Assembly: GCA_032718475.1 (NCBI GenBank) | Contig: JAUCBJ010002127.1 | Location: 1-40,709, forward strand | Direction: 5' to 3' | Length of the DNA: 40,709 nt | Source of the DNA: Nemertoderma westbladi | Lineage: Eukaryota > Xenacoelomorpha > Nemertodermatida > Nemertodermatidae | Translations under genes and position numbers: made by a program | The notes under the pieces: generated by a model | Databases searched by the model: none | The model's input: the letters and a program-made list of their open reading frames with translations, nothing else | What the model was told of the DNA's origin: nothing | Shown: positions 31,601 through 40,610 of the stretch, in pieces | How positions within the stretch are numbered: position 1 is the stretch's first letter | Layout of the letters: each line of letters opens with the position of its first letter

Positions 31601-33510
31601 GATCCAGGGTATCTAAGGTAGGAGATCTAGGGTAATTAATGCAGAAGATCCAGGTTATCTAACTTAGGAGATCTAGGGTATTTATGGCAGGAGATCCAGG
31701 GTATCTAAGGTAGGAGTTCCAGGATATCTAATGTAGGAGATCCCGGGTATCTAAGGTAGGAGGAGATCCAGGGTATCTAATTTAGGAGATCTAGGGTATT
31801 TAAGGCAGGAGATCCAGGGTATCTAAGGTAGGAGTTCCAGGATATCTAATGTAGGAGATCCCGGGTATCTAAGGTAGGAGATCTAGGGTATCTAATGTAG
31901 AATATCCAGGGTATCTAAGGTAGGAGGAGATCCAGGGTATATAAGGTAGAAGATCCAGGGTATCTAAGGTAGGAGTTCCAGGATATCTAAGGTAGGAGTT
32001 CCAGGATATCTAATGTAGGAGATCCCGGGTATCTAAGGTAGGAGATCTAGGGTATCTAATGTAGAATATCCAGGGTATCTAAGGTAGGAGGAGATCCAGG
32101 GTATCTAAGGTAGAAGATCCAGGGTATCTAAGGTAGGAGATCAGGGTATCTAAGGTAGGAGTTCCAGGATATCTAATGTAGGAGATCCCGGGTATCTAAG
32201 GTAGGAGGAGATCCAGGGTATCTAATTTAGGAGATCTAGGGTATTTAAGGCAGGAGATCCAGGGTATCTAATGTAGAATATCCAGGGTATCTAAGGTAGG
32301 AGGAGATCCAGGGTATCTAAGGTAGAAGATCCAGGGTATCTAAGGTAGGAGTTCCAGGATATCTAATGTATCTAAGGTAGGAGGAGATCCAGGGTATCTA
32401 ATTGAGGAGATCTAGGGTATTTAAGGCAGGAGATCCAGGGTATCTAATGTAGAATATCCAGGGTATCTAAGGTAGGAGGAGATCCAGGGTATCTAAGGTA
32501 GAAGATCCAGGGTATCTAAGGTAGGAGATTCAGGGTATCTAAGGTAGGAGATCTAGGGTATCTAAGGTAGAAGATCCAGGGTATCTAAGGTAGGAGATTC
32601 AGGGTATCTAAAGTAGGAGATCTAGGGTATCTAATGTAGGAGATCCCGGGTATCTAAGGTAGGAGATCCAGGGTATCTATGAAGGTGATCCAGGGTATCT
32701 AAGGTAGGAGATCCAGGGTATCTAAGGTAGAAGATCCCGGGTATCTAAGGTAGGCGCAGGAGATCCAGGGTATCTAAGGTAGAAGATCCAGGGTATCTAA
32801 TGTGGGAGATCCAGGGTATTTAAGGTTGGAGATCCAGGGTATCTAAGGTAGGAGATCCAGGGTATCTAATGTAGGAGATCCAGGGTATTTAAGGTTGGAG
32901 ATCCAGGGTATCTAAGGTAGGAGATCTAGGGTAATTAATGCAGAAGATCCAGGTTATCTAACTTAGGAGATCTAGGGTATTTATGGCAGGAGATCCAGGG
33001 TATCTAAGGTAGGAGTTCCAGGATATCTAATGTAGGAGATCCCGGGTATCTAAGGTAGGAGGAGATCCAGGGTATCTAATTTAGGAGATCTAGGGTATTT
33101 AAGGCAGGAGATCCAGGGTATCTAAGGTAGGAGTTCCAGGATATCTAATGTAGGAGATCCCGGGTATCTAAGGTAGGAGATCTAGGGTATCTAATGTAGA
33201 ATATCCAGGGTATCTAAGGTAGGAGATTCAGGGTATCTAAGAAGGAGATCTACGGTATCTATTGTAGGAGATCCAGGGTGTCTAAGGTAGGCGATCGAGG
33301 GTATCTAATGTGCGAGATCCAGGTTATTTAAGGTAGAAGATCCAGGGTATCTAATGAAGGGGATCCAGGATTTCTAAGGTAGGAGATCCATGGGATCTAA
33401 GGCAGGCGATCCAGGGTATCTAAGATAGGAGATCCACGGTATCTAAGGTAGGATCCAGGCTATCTAAGGTAGGAGATTCAGTGTAACTAATGTAGAATAT
33501 TCAATCGAGA
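28666..33510. repeat. Giant minisatellite derived from a splice-donor junction
   Basis: About 4.8 kb of 20-26-bp units, roughly 200 in number by length. The consensus is AGATCCAGGGTATCTAAGGTAGG. The first unit is the exon-2 end plus its donor. Main variants are AGATCCCGGG (core change), AGATCTAGGGTATTTAAGGC (GT to GC at the donor), TCTAATTTAGG and TCTAATGTAGG (changed exon-side bases), GAGTTCCAGGATATC, and GTAGGCCCCCCTATC. Units are arranged in higher-order blocks, including a tandem duplication of about 1.3 kb (30608-31920 and 31921-33219). Units decay towards 33,500. Excepting the first 18 bases, all of it is intronic. Confidence 0.95.
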
Positions 33511-33666
33511 GTAAGATCCATGCTACCATGCTTAAAGGGGAAATTAACTGGGATTATATTCCCCATATTCCCCACACCCCGGTGGTGGAAACTCAATCAA
33601 CATCACGAGATGTTTATATATAATTGATTGGTTGTAGATTCTCTATTGGATTTACTTTTATTTCAG
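28684..33666 (+). other. Kinesin intron 2
   Basis: This is a 4983-bp phase-0 intron. The donor is AAG|GTAGGA at 28684 and the acceptor is TTTACTTTTATTTCAG at 33651-33666. The acceptor has a good pyrimidine tract and a TTGATTGG-type A region upstream. Splicing joins VSK to VNLVDLAGSER, the conserved kinesin sequence. About 97% of the intron is minisatellite. Confidence 0.88.
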
Positions 33667-34761
33667 GTAAATCTGGTGGATCTTGCAGGTAGCGAACGTT
33701 CGTCCCAAGCTGGATCTACGGGTGAAAGACTCCGCGAGGGTTCCAATATAAACAGGTCGTTGTTGACGTTGGGTAAGGTAATCCTACAGCTCTCGGAGTC
33801 ATCGAAAACTCGGGGGTTCGTTTCCTACAGGGAGAGCGTCCTTACGTGGTTGCTACGGGAGAGCATCGGGGGGAATTCTAGAACGGCGATGATCGCGACT
33901 ATATCGCCGTCCTCGTCGTGTATAGACGAGACGCTGTCGACGTTACGGTACGCCCACCAAGCCGCGTCCATTGTTAACCGGGCCAAGATCAACGAGGATC
34001 CCAACGATAAACTCATACGGGATCTACGAGCCGAGATCGCCTTACTTAAGCGGTTCATCCCGGAAGATCGACTCCGGTTGATATCCGCCGAGGCGGAGGT
34101 CCCGGTTGCCGTGGATACCGGGACCAGTCCGGTCCGTGGGCTCGGGATGCGGAGTCGGGGGGTCGGGACGACGATGTCCGGAGCGGAAGTCGTCGCGGCG
34201 ATGGAGACGGCGAGAGGAGCGACGCGACGGCTGCGGGAAGCCGAGAGCGAAGTCGCCAAGGAGAAGGCGAGATGGCGGGCGGTGTTCGAGGAGCGGAGGA
34301 GTCAGACGGAGGAGTTGGAGGGGCGCGTCCGCGAGTTGGAGGCCCAGGTGCTGGTGGAGCGACGGAGGGTAGCGTCGGAGGTTGAGCGGATAACGACGAG
34401 AGTCGATGAGGAGCGGAGGAATAAGGAGAAACTCGAGGAAAGTAAACAGTCGGTTGTCAGGGAGCTGAAAGAACGTTGTGAGGGGTTGCAGAGAAGGTTG
34501 GTTGCGGTGGAGAGCGATAGAGAAAGCGATAAAGTGAAAATCAATGAACTCTTTGAAGAGAATGAGATACTAAAATCGGAAGTTGAGATGGAGAGGGGAT
34601 TAAGAGTTGCGGAGCTAGTGGAACAAGATTCCTTGCTCGATATAATCGATTCTACTGAAAATAATTCCGGTATTATATCGTTACTCCGCAGGGAAATAAA
34701 CAATATGAATAAAGCGATTGAGGATATAAAGAACGACAAATTACTTGATAAAGTAACGTAG
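33667..34761 (+). CDS. KIF14-like kinesin, exon 3 (C-terminal)
   Basis: This encodes residues 380-743. It opens with switch II, VNLVDLAGSER (380-390). Then come NINRSLLTLGKVI, YRESVLTWLLRESIGGNSRTAMIATISP and TLSTLRYAHQA, the conserved end of the motor, near residue 485. NEDPNDKLIRDLRAEIALLK follows, a kinesin-3 neck signature. After a Gly/Arg/Val linker comes a charged coiled coil (about 565-725), then stop TAG at 34759-34761. KIF14 and other kinesin-3 motors carry an FHA domain after the motor, and KIF14 is over 1600 residues. Here there is no FHA and the protein stops at 743, so it is a shortened paralogue or lineage-specific form. A further exon outside this open frame cannot be excluded, but none is visible before the next repeats. 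Confidence 0.85.
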   Translation, partial: VNLVDLAGSERSSQAGSTGERLREGSNINRSLLTLGKVILQLSESSKTRGFVSYRESVLTWLLRESIGGNSRTAMIATISPSSSCIDETLSTLRYAHQAASIVNRAKINEDPNDKLIRDLRAEIALLKRFIPEDRLRLISAEAEVPVAVDTGTSPVRGLGMRSRGVGTTMSGAEVVAAMETARGATRRLREAESEVAKEKARWRAVFEERRSQTEELEGRVRELEAQVLVERRRVASEVERITTRVDEERRNKEKLEESKQSVVRELKERCEGLQRRLVAVESDRESDKVKINELFEENEILKSEVEMERGLRVAELVEQDSLLDIIDSTENNSGIISLLRREINNMNKAIEDIKNDKLLDKVT

Positions 34762-35079
34762 GATTTACGTACGATTTAGGAACTAACAGTTAACATTATG
34801 CAATAATTACTTTTGTTACTTGTTCAATAGTTTTTTTGGATTTGTATTGATTTTTCTATCGTTAGTTGTAGATTTGAGATGTGATTACATTGGTGTAAGT
34901 TTATCTACTTATATTATTTAGTTTATTAATACTAGTTTACGAGTTAAGGTGGGTCAATATGTCATATTGTTGTTTTTTATTTCGTTTGTACCAGAATTTA
35001 TTGAGGATTTCAATTCTTGAGACGGATTTGCGAGATCTGTTTTAGCTCTTGATATAATACAACATAATTATATTGAATA
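34762..35079. other. Kinesin 3' flank
   Basis: AT-rich sequence with no gene. It probably contains the kinesin 3' UTR. I see AATACA and AATATT-like words but no perfect AATAAA. Confidence 0.4.
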
Positions 35080-35760
35080 GCATCAGGGATCCCATTGATC
35101 CCACGCGCTACGTGGAAATCAGAATGGGTTCCGTAAAGGCCGTGGGACCATGGAGCCCATTCTGCCGCTTAGATGGATAATTGAAGAGCTATAAGGAAAG
35201 GAAAGACAAACATCTGGTCACCATCTCCGATTATTTAGAGCAGCAGTAGTTCCAGTACTCCTCTATGGGAGTTCATGCTGGGCTTTAACTGCTGAGGATA
35301 CCAGGTATCTGGATGGCAGATTCACAAGAATGCTACAACGGGTTCACGTGTCAAATACAATGAACACATATGCCACCAGATACTAGTCTACAGTATTGGA
35401 GGTGTCTCATTGGTAGGTGGTCGCCGTAAGCTTGACACTTGAACTAAGCCGCATCCACTTCTTAGGACATAGCTTTCGCCGTGCCAGCCTTTGCAGCTGC
35501 TGTGGCTACCTCATTGAGAAAATAAACATGGTGTAAAGTCTATGACATTTTTGATACCCCCCCTTCAAGGAGATTGGCCCTGACGATACGGATAATCTCG
35601 CGGAAATCATGGGATAGGGAGTTCTGGCGGTGCAATTTTGTCCATTGCAGCAAGCAAATTGTGGATGACATGGTGGCACAAAATTTGTTGTAAAAAAATT
35701 TGATAGCAATCTCAATGTGCGAATGTAATGCGGCAGGCCGATTATAGTAGTAGTATATGG
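35080..35760 (+). pseudogene. LINE (copy 4), internally deleted
   Basis: The first part (about 35,080-35,215) encodes the RT block QNGFRKGRGT..ILPLRWIIEEL, a conserved LINE palm motif. At about 35,222 it jumps directly to the 3' region that begins TCCGATTATTTAGAGCAGCAG, also found at 3,395. The central RT region, including the FTDD box, is therefore missing. It ends GGCCGATTATAGTAGTAGTA. Frames are broken and it is non-functional. Confidence 0.82.
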
Positions 35761-36144
35761 CGGTTTGTCCGTCAGAATTCATATTCCAATAGCCAACCTC
35801 CTTACTCTCCTCCACCATTATACAACCAAATTATGGTTATTTTTGACTCTTGAAAAGTTTTACGACTCTCTGAAAATCTATCCGATAGGCTTTTAAAGTC
35901 TATGGTGCTGTGCTGAGTACAAAAAAGGTTAGTATCGAAAAAATTAGGATAAATATTTAGGGACTAATGGCGTTAATAGTGAAATTTTTTATTGCGCCAT
36001 CCACGACGTTAAAGCTATATTATAAGCAATCTGCGGGGGGGGGGGGGGGGTGGCGGTACTACTCCCTCACAACCCCACCCCTGGGTGTCTCGCGAATTCT
36101 AACGGATTATTGAGGATTAGTCAGTTAAAATGTAAACTTTAAAA
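35761..36144. other. Intergenic sequence with poly-G
   Basis: I see no gene here. A G16 run lies at 36035-36050. The flanks do not match other parts of the window. Confidence 0.5.
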
Positions 36145-37431
36145 GGGACACGAAGTGGGGCCTTCGCGCAGCACGTGACTTAAATTTAATTTAAGTACTA
36201 ATTCGAAAGTATTACTGTATTAGCAAATTTTAAGCAGATTTCGCCTAATCACTTTTTACCTCTTTCATTTCTATTCAGACATTTCTGACTCTAGCGGTAT
36301 AGTGAGAACTGAAGATGGATTAGGGTCTCCAGCCCCACAAAGACACAGCCTATGGATGAATAGTACATCGGCCAAGTTTCATCTTGAATAACGGATAACG
36401 AAATGAGAGACGGATCTCACTTTCAGAAATTTCGTCGTATAGCGGCAGACCGATTAAATCTCCCCCCCCCCCCCCCCCCCCCCACAAAGACGCAGCATGT
36501 GGTCCAGAATATATGGCAAGATTCAGCTTAAACTGATTAAAATCAATGAGACGGGAGAATCTATTCACTTTCAGGCATAAAGTAGTCCTATAGCGGGTGA
36601 CTGTTGAACTGATTTTCAACAAAACAAATTTTCAACTTGGCAGCTTTAAATTCGACAAAGTTATAAGCATGTCAATATCATAACGACGACAACGATTTCA
36701 CTTTCAGACATTTGGCCCTCTAGCGGCAGACTGGAGAACTGCAGATGGATTCGCCTCCTTTGAAAGTCACAGCTAATGGTCTAATACATATCTGCCAAGT
36801 TTCAGCTTAAACGGATTTAAAGCAAAGAAATGGGAGGGCATTTAATGTTTAGACATGTGGCCCTCTAGCGGGAGACCATTGCACTGATGGTGTCTGAAAG
36901 TCTCTCAAAAATCTCAACTTTTGCTCATATTGATACCTACAAATTTTCAACTTGGCAGCTTTAAATCCGACAAAGTTATTAGCATGTCAAAATCGTAACG
37001 ACGACAACGATTTCACTTTCAGACCTTTGGCCCTCTAGCGGCAGACTGGAGAACTGCAGATGGATTCGCCTCCTTTGAAAGTCACAGCTAATGGTCTAAT
37101 ACATATCTGCCAAGTTTCAGCTTAAACGGATTAAAAGCAAAGAAATGGGAGGGCATTTAATGTTTAGACATGTGGCCCTCTAGCGGGAGACCATTGCACT
37201 GATGGTGTCTGAAAGTCTCTCAAAAATCTCAACTTTTGCTCATATTGATACCTACAAATTTTCAACTTGGCAGCTTTAAATCCGACAAAGTTATTAGCAT
37301 GTCAAAATCGTAACGACGACGACGACAACGACGACGACGACGACAACGACGACGACAACTATTTGCATAAATTGACCCACCCCCTAACAGTGTCAATTCG
37401 CAAAGGCTCCGCCAACTTCGTGGCTCGCCCC
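36145..37431. mobile_element. Pearl/HINE-like element with satellite core
   Basis: Imperfect subterminal inverted repeats (36145-36169 and 37400-37431, sharing ACGAAGT.GGGGCC / GGCTCC..ACTTCGTGG) enclose a satellite. The monomers are about 130-170 bp, and each carries TTTCAGACATTTGGCCCTCTA followed by GCGGCAGAC or a variant (near 36274, 36421, 36571, 36702, 36849, 37017 and 37164). The last part is a 315-bp higher-order repeat (36629, 36944, 37259). It runs into a CGA/CAACGA microsatellite at about 37,309-37,361. This order (subterminal repeats, tandem cores, microsatellite) matches pearl/HINE elements, which are non-autonomous Helentrons. Assignment to that class is inference. C22 lies inside at 36462-36483. 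Confidence 0.6.
36629..37310. repeat. 315-bp tandem repeat
   Basis: Units begin with TTTTCAACTTGGCAGCTTTA at 36629, 36944 and 37259, exactly 315 bp apart. The first two are nearly identical and the third is cut off by the CGA microsatellite. Each contains two related monomers of about 150 bp. Confidence 0.9.
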
Positions 37432-37653
37432 ACATTATTTTTATAGTTAGAATGTGATTTATCTTTAGGTCGCAGGTCGGTTATTTTATTATTTTAATAA
37501 ATAACCCAAGTTTTGGAACATTTTGTTTATTTGCCATACCATTATCATAAGTCAGCTACATACACATTATTAATTCGCAACTTTTATTACAAAAAAATAA
37601 TTTATTGCTAGTTGCATATTAATATACTGTAATCCATTTCTTAAAAATATTCA

Positions 37654-38855
37654 CATGTCCGCAAAAATGCGGGCAATAAAGACTTGAATGTCAAAGAAAA
37701 ACAACAAAGTAATTATCCAATCAATCTTCCGAAAATGTGAATAATATTATATTTTATCCAATCAACGATCTGATTTAGTAATTATTAATAACATTAGTAT
37801 TTATAATCAATTTAATTATTATGTTTATTTATGGTTTAATTATATAATTTCGTAATTATTAATTATTTTAGCATTAAAATGTGTAGTAAACGTATATTTT
37901 GCTCCAGTAGGTAGTTTAATCCACTTTCTGGTTGAATTATTTGATTAACTTTTTGAATATCATATTCACTCAAGTATAGCTAGTCTATTCAATAGTACAT
38001 TATTCAATTAGACATAGGTGCAAAATTTACCTCAAATTTGTTATAACTTTGATACTTTAAAAACTAGTAATTCACAAGTGAATATTATATGAAAACAACA
38101 TCTTTTACAAAATTAAAAAAAAAACAAAAAAAACATCGGTTGAAGCCGGAGGCGACCCAAAGGCTCCTCTTTCGATAGCTGCTACCCGAGGGTAGGGGTG
38201 GGAGCTACTCATATCGTTAGTGATTTAACTGGAACTCATTATACCACCCTAGTGTATGAAAGGCGGAGTGGATCCTGGTGGGACTAAACCTACAACCAGT
38301 GGATTACAGGTCCGGCACTCAACCAACTGTGCTACCCCGCTTGTCTGAAACAAAAACAAATACAATATAAACAATATTATAAACACTAAATTAAAAAAAA
38401 TTATTTCTTTTTGTAAAAGATTTTATCTTCTTTAAAAGATCCACTTTTGAAATATAAGTTTAAATAACAAAATTAATCAAATGCAAGGTAAAGCTTGCAC
38501 CAATGTCTAATTAAATAATGCCATCTATATATTAGCTGTACTTTGTGAGTGAATATGATATTCTAGAGATTAATTGAACCAAAAAGTCGACTAAACTGGC
38601 TACTGGAGCAAAATATATGTTTACTAAAACATTTTAATGATAAATGTATTGTAACACCAACGTAATTACTGATCTTGTAATTATAAATAATGCGAAATTA
38701 ACAGAAAAAATTTATGGATCGTTGATTGGATAAATTAATTGTTATTAATTATTAATTTTAATTACTTAATTAACTTTATTGTCACTTTAATACTTTTACT
38801 TAATGCGGACATTAAAGTCTTTATTGTCCGCACTTTTGCGGTTTATGAAGGGAAT
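37654..38855. mobile_element. Foldback (long inverted repeat) element
   Basis: Arms of about 460 bp (37654-38112 and 38390-38855) pair as inverted repeats. Matching landmarks include TATTTTGCTCCAGTAG, GAATATCATATTCACTCA, AATTAGACAT.GGTGCAA and ATCTTTTACAAAA. The outer ends carry CCGCAAAA/TTTTGCGG-type hairpins next to CAATAAAGACTT. Arm identity is roughly 75-80% by eye, so the insertion is not very recent. No transposase is encoded. Confidence 0.8.
38130..38350 (-). mobile_element. tRNA-derived SINE in the foldback loop
   Basis: Read on the minus strand from 38340: GCGGGGTAGCACAGTTGG (acceptor 5' strand plus A-box-like), then an anticodon loop CCTGTAA that would give a UGU (Thr) anticodon. 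GGTTTAGTCCC (B-box-like) follows, then CTCCGC, which can pair with the start to close a tRNA-like fold of about 78 nt. The body contains a CTACCCTCGGGTAG hairpin and ends in a T-rich tail (complement of the A-run at 38110-38130). Altered box B bases and the extra body argue for a SINE, not a tRNA gene. Confidence 0.65.
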
Positions 38856-38963
38856 ATTGTAAATAAATAGTTTTATTATTTCAACATTTTCCATTTTAAT
38901 TGGATCCGTATTGTATTTTGCATCCGTTATCTATGTCCGGTATCCAAACATTTATTTCTTCCA

Positions 38964-40610
38964 TTACGCGCGATGTATGGAAGAGCGTTGCGTGGAACTG
39001 CGACGACCGTGCCTTCTATCAGATTCGTGTTCGAATATTTCTTCGTAGTTATCGATGAGAAACTTTACGCAATCGGTGCCAACATTTCCTTTATAATCTT
39101 CTGGGTTTTTTAAATACTTATCGGCGTCTATCGTGGGACGGAGCAAATTTGCGGCGAAACAATTTGCGAGATTAATAGACGTCATTCTATTTGTTTCGCA
39201 CTTTGCCACTGTCAACACATGTTTCATGAGCATCTTGAGCGCCTTTAATTTTTTGTCAGGCAGCTCGTTGACCAGTCGACGTAAATCATTTATACGAGCC
39301 ATACCTTCCAGATGTGTTGTTTTCATAAACTCTTCGTAGGGCAATAAGGGTTCGCTTAGGTTGGACAGGTAAAATTTCAAAGCACCGCTTATGTCTACGC
39401 TGGGTGTCAACTTCTCCTCCCAATTATATTTGTGGTATTTGTCAGCGTCCATGCATTTGTATAACAATTCAGTGACATCGAATGTATTAGCCACCTCCCT
39501 GTAGATACCATCACACGTAATATCTATCGCAGCTATACATTTTTTCATAAATTGCAGCCCATCATCGTCCAGAAAACACTTATTTTTCAATTCTGCTCTA
39601 ATAAGAACTAATTCTTTCCTTACCCCTTGTTTGCCATTCATTGCATCTATCCAAGCCCTCCTCTCTCGACTACTCGGTGCTTGCAGCGTTACTACTTTTC
39701 CAGTTGTGGAAGTTATTTCGAAACAGAATCGTCTATTATTGATGTCTTCTGACTCTTTTCCAATACACGAGTTAACAACCAGGCTATCCTCTATCTTGTT
39801 ATCAGGCTGCATCTTCAATAATCTAGTGCCCTTGTGATATGTACAATACGTTCTCACCATGCCTCTTTGAATAATATAAAGATAACCCTTCTTTTTCTGC
39901 TTCATTGTGCTGTCTTCTAATAACTTTTCCATTAGATGTGACTCCACCAAGTTTTTCTCTTTGGCTAAGTCATAACAATTGTGGGTCGTTTTAATCTTAG
40001 TAAACAGTTCGTTGAGGTATGGTATATTCATGGGAAAATTTGTTGATTCTTGATTGCAAAAGTTTTGAAAAGTGGAGATAATGTCGTCGTCGATCTGTTC
40101 AACCAATTCATATTCTATGGTTCGTTCAGCTTTCGCCAATTGTAATATATAACTCAATTTAATTTTGTAGAACTCTTCCCTGTCCTTTTCCATATTCCTG
40201 TCCACATCCTCCAACTTCTTTTCGTCGACATCAGTCTTTTTGAGGTAATCTTTATGTGCCTCTTCGAACTTCTTAGCACGTGTATTGTAATCTTTCCGAG
40301 ATACTTCCTCTCTCTCCCATGTGGTTTTAAAAGATTCCAAACAGGCTTCTAATAATTTTAAGGACACTTCGAACCCATAATCGGCATGGTTTGTTAGAAT
40401 CCCCAACATACAACCTAATTCAGACAGGATTCCCCTTATGGACAGCTCTCCTTCGAGTTTTTCATTACCTTCCTCTGGGTGATCTTTTTGTGTGGTTATG
40501 GTAATCCTTTGTTTATGGTTTTTTACATTATATATTTTTTGGAGTCTGTCGCGATTGTCTTTTGTATTCTCTTTCAATTTTATCAGCTCAATTATTGCAT
40601 CCTTTAACAT
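38964..40610 (-). CDS. GRAF/oligophrenin-like BAR-PH-RhoGAP protein
   Basis: A 548-residue protein in a single exon, with ATG at 40610 and an in-frame stop (TAA) at 40626-40628 upstream. Order: BAR-type helical region (about 1-230), PH domain (about 238-330; KKKGYLYIIQRG, NNRRFCFEI, ERRAWIDAM), RhoGAP (about 350-530). The GAP carries the arginine finger R371 in DGIYREV, K412 in ALKFYLSNLSEPLLP and N480 in NLANCFAANLLRP, so it should stimulate GTP hydrolysis by Rho-family GTPases at membranes. The Gly of GIYRxxG is Ala here. ARHGAP26/42 have a C-terminal SH3 that is absent here, and the BAR N-terminus is shorter. Vertebrate relatives have many introns, so a single exon suggests a retrogene, or intron loss. 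TTTATT at 38951-38956 supplies AATAAA 8 bp past the stop. Confidence 0.85.
   Translation of the reverse strand: MLKDAIIELIKLKENTKDNRDRLQKIYNVKNHKQRITITTQKDHPEEGNEKLEGELSIRGILSELGCMLGILTNHADYGFEVSLKLLEACLESFKTTWEREEVSRKDYNTRAKKFEEAHKDYLKKTDVDEKKLEDVDRNMEKDREEFYKIKLSYILQLAKAERTIEYELVEQIDDDIISTFQNFCNQESTNFPMNIPYLNELFTKIKTTHNCYDLAKEKNLVESHLMEKLLEDSTMKQKKKGYLYIIQRGMVRTYCTYHKGTRLLKMQPDNKIEDSLVVNSCIGKESEDINNRRFCFEITSTTGKVVTLQAPSSRERRAWIDAMNGKQGVRKELVLIRAELKNKCFLDDDGLQFMKKCIAAIDITCDGIYREVANTFDVTELLYKCMDADKYHKYNWEEKLTPSVDISGALKFYLSNLSEPLLPYEEFMKTTHLEGMARINDLRRLVNELPDKKLKALKMLMKHVLTVAKCETNRMTSINLANCFAANLLRPTIDADKYLKNPEDYKGNVGTDCVKFLIDNYEEIFEHESDRRHGRRSSTQRSSIHRA

Noticed and set aside
28684-33510. Regular short repeats that could be taken for a CRISPR array
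   Set aside because: There are no unique spacers. Units are contiguous, vary in length, and sit within an intron of an animal gene.
33825-34739. Two Ser/Leu-rich minus-strand frames inside kinesin exon 3
   Set aside because: Both are antisense shadows of the GC-rich motor end and coiled coil, with no domain signature.
38262-38340. Intact tRNA-Thr gene
   Set aside because: The fold is degenerate: box B is altered (GGTTTAGTCC) and the T stem pairs poorly. A body and T-rich tail follow, as in a SINE.
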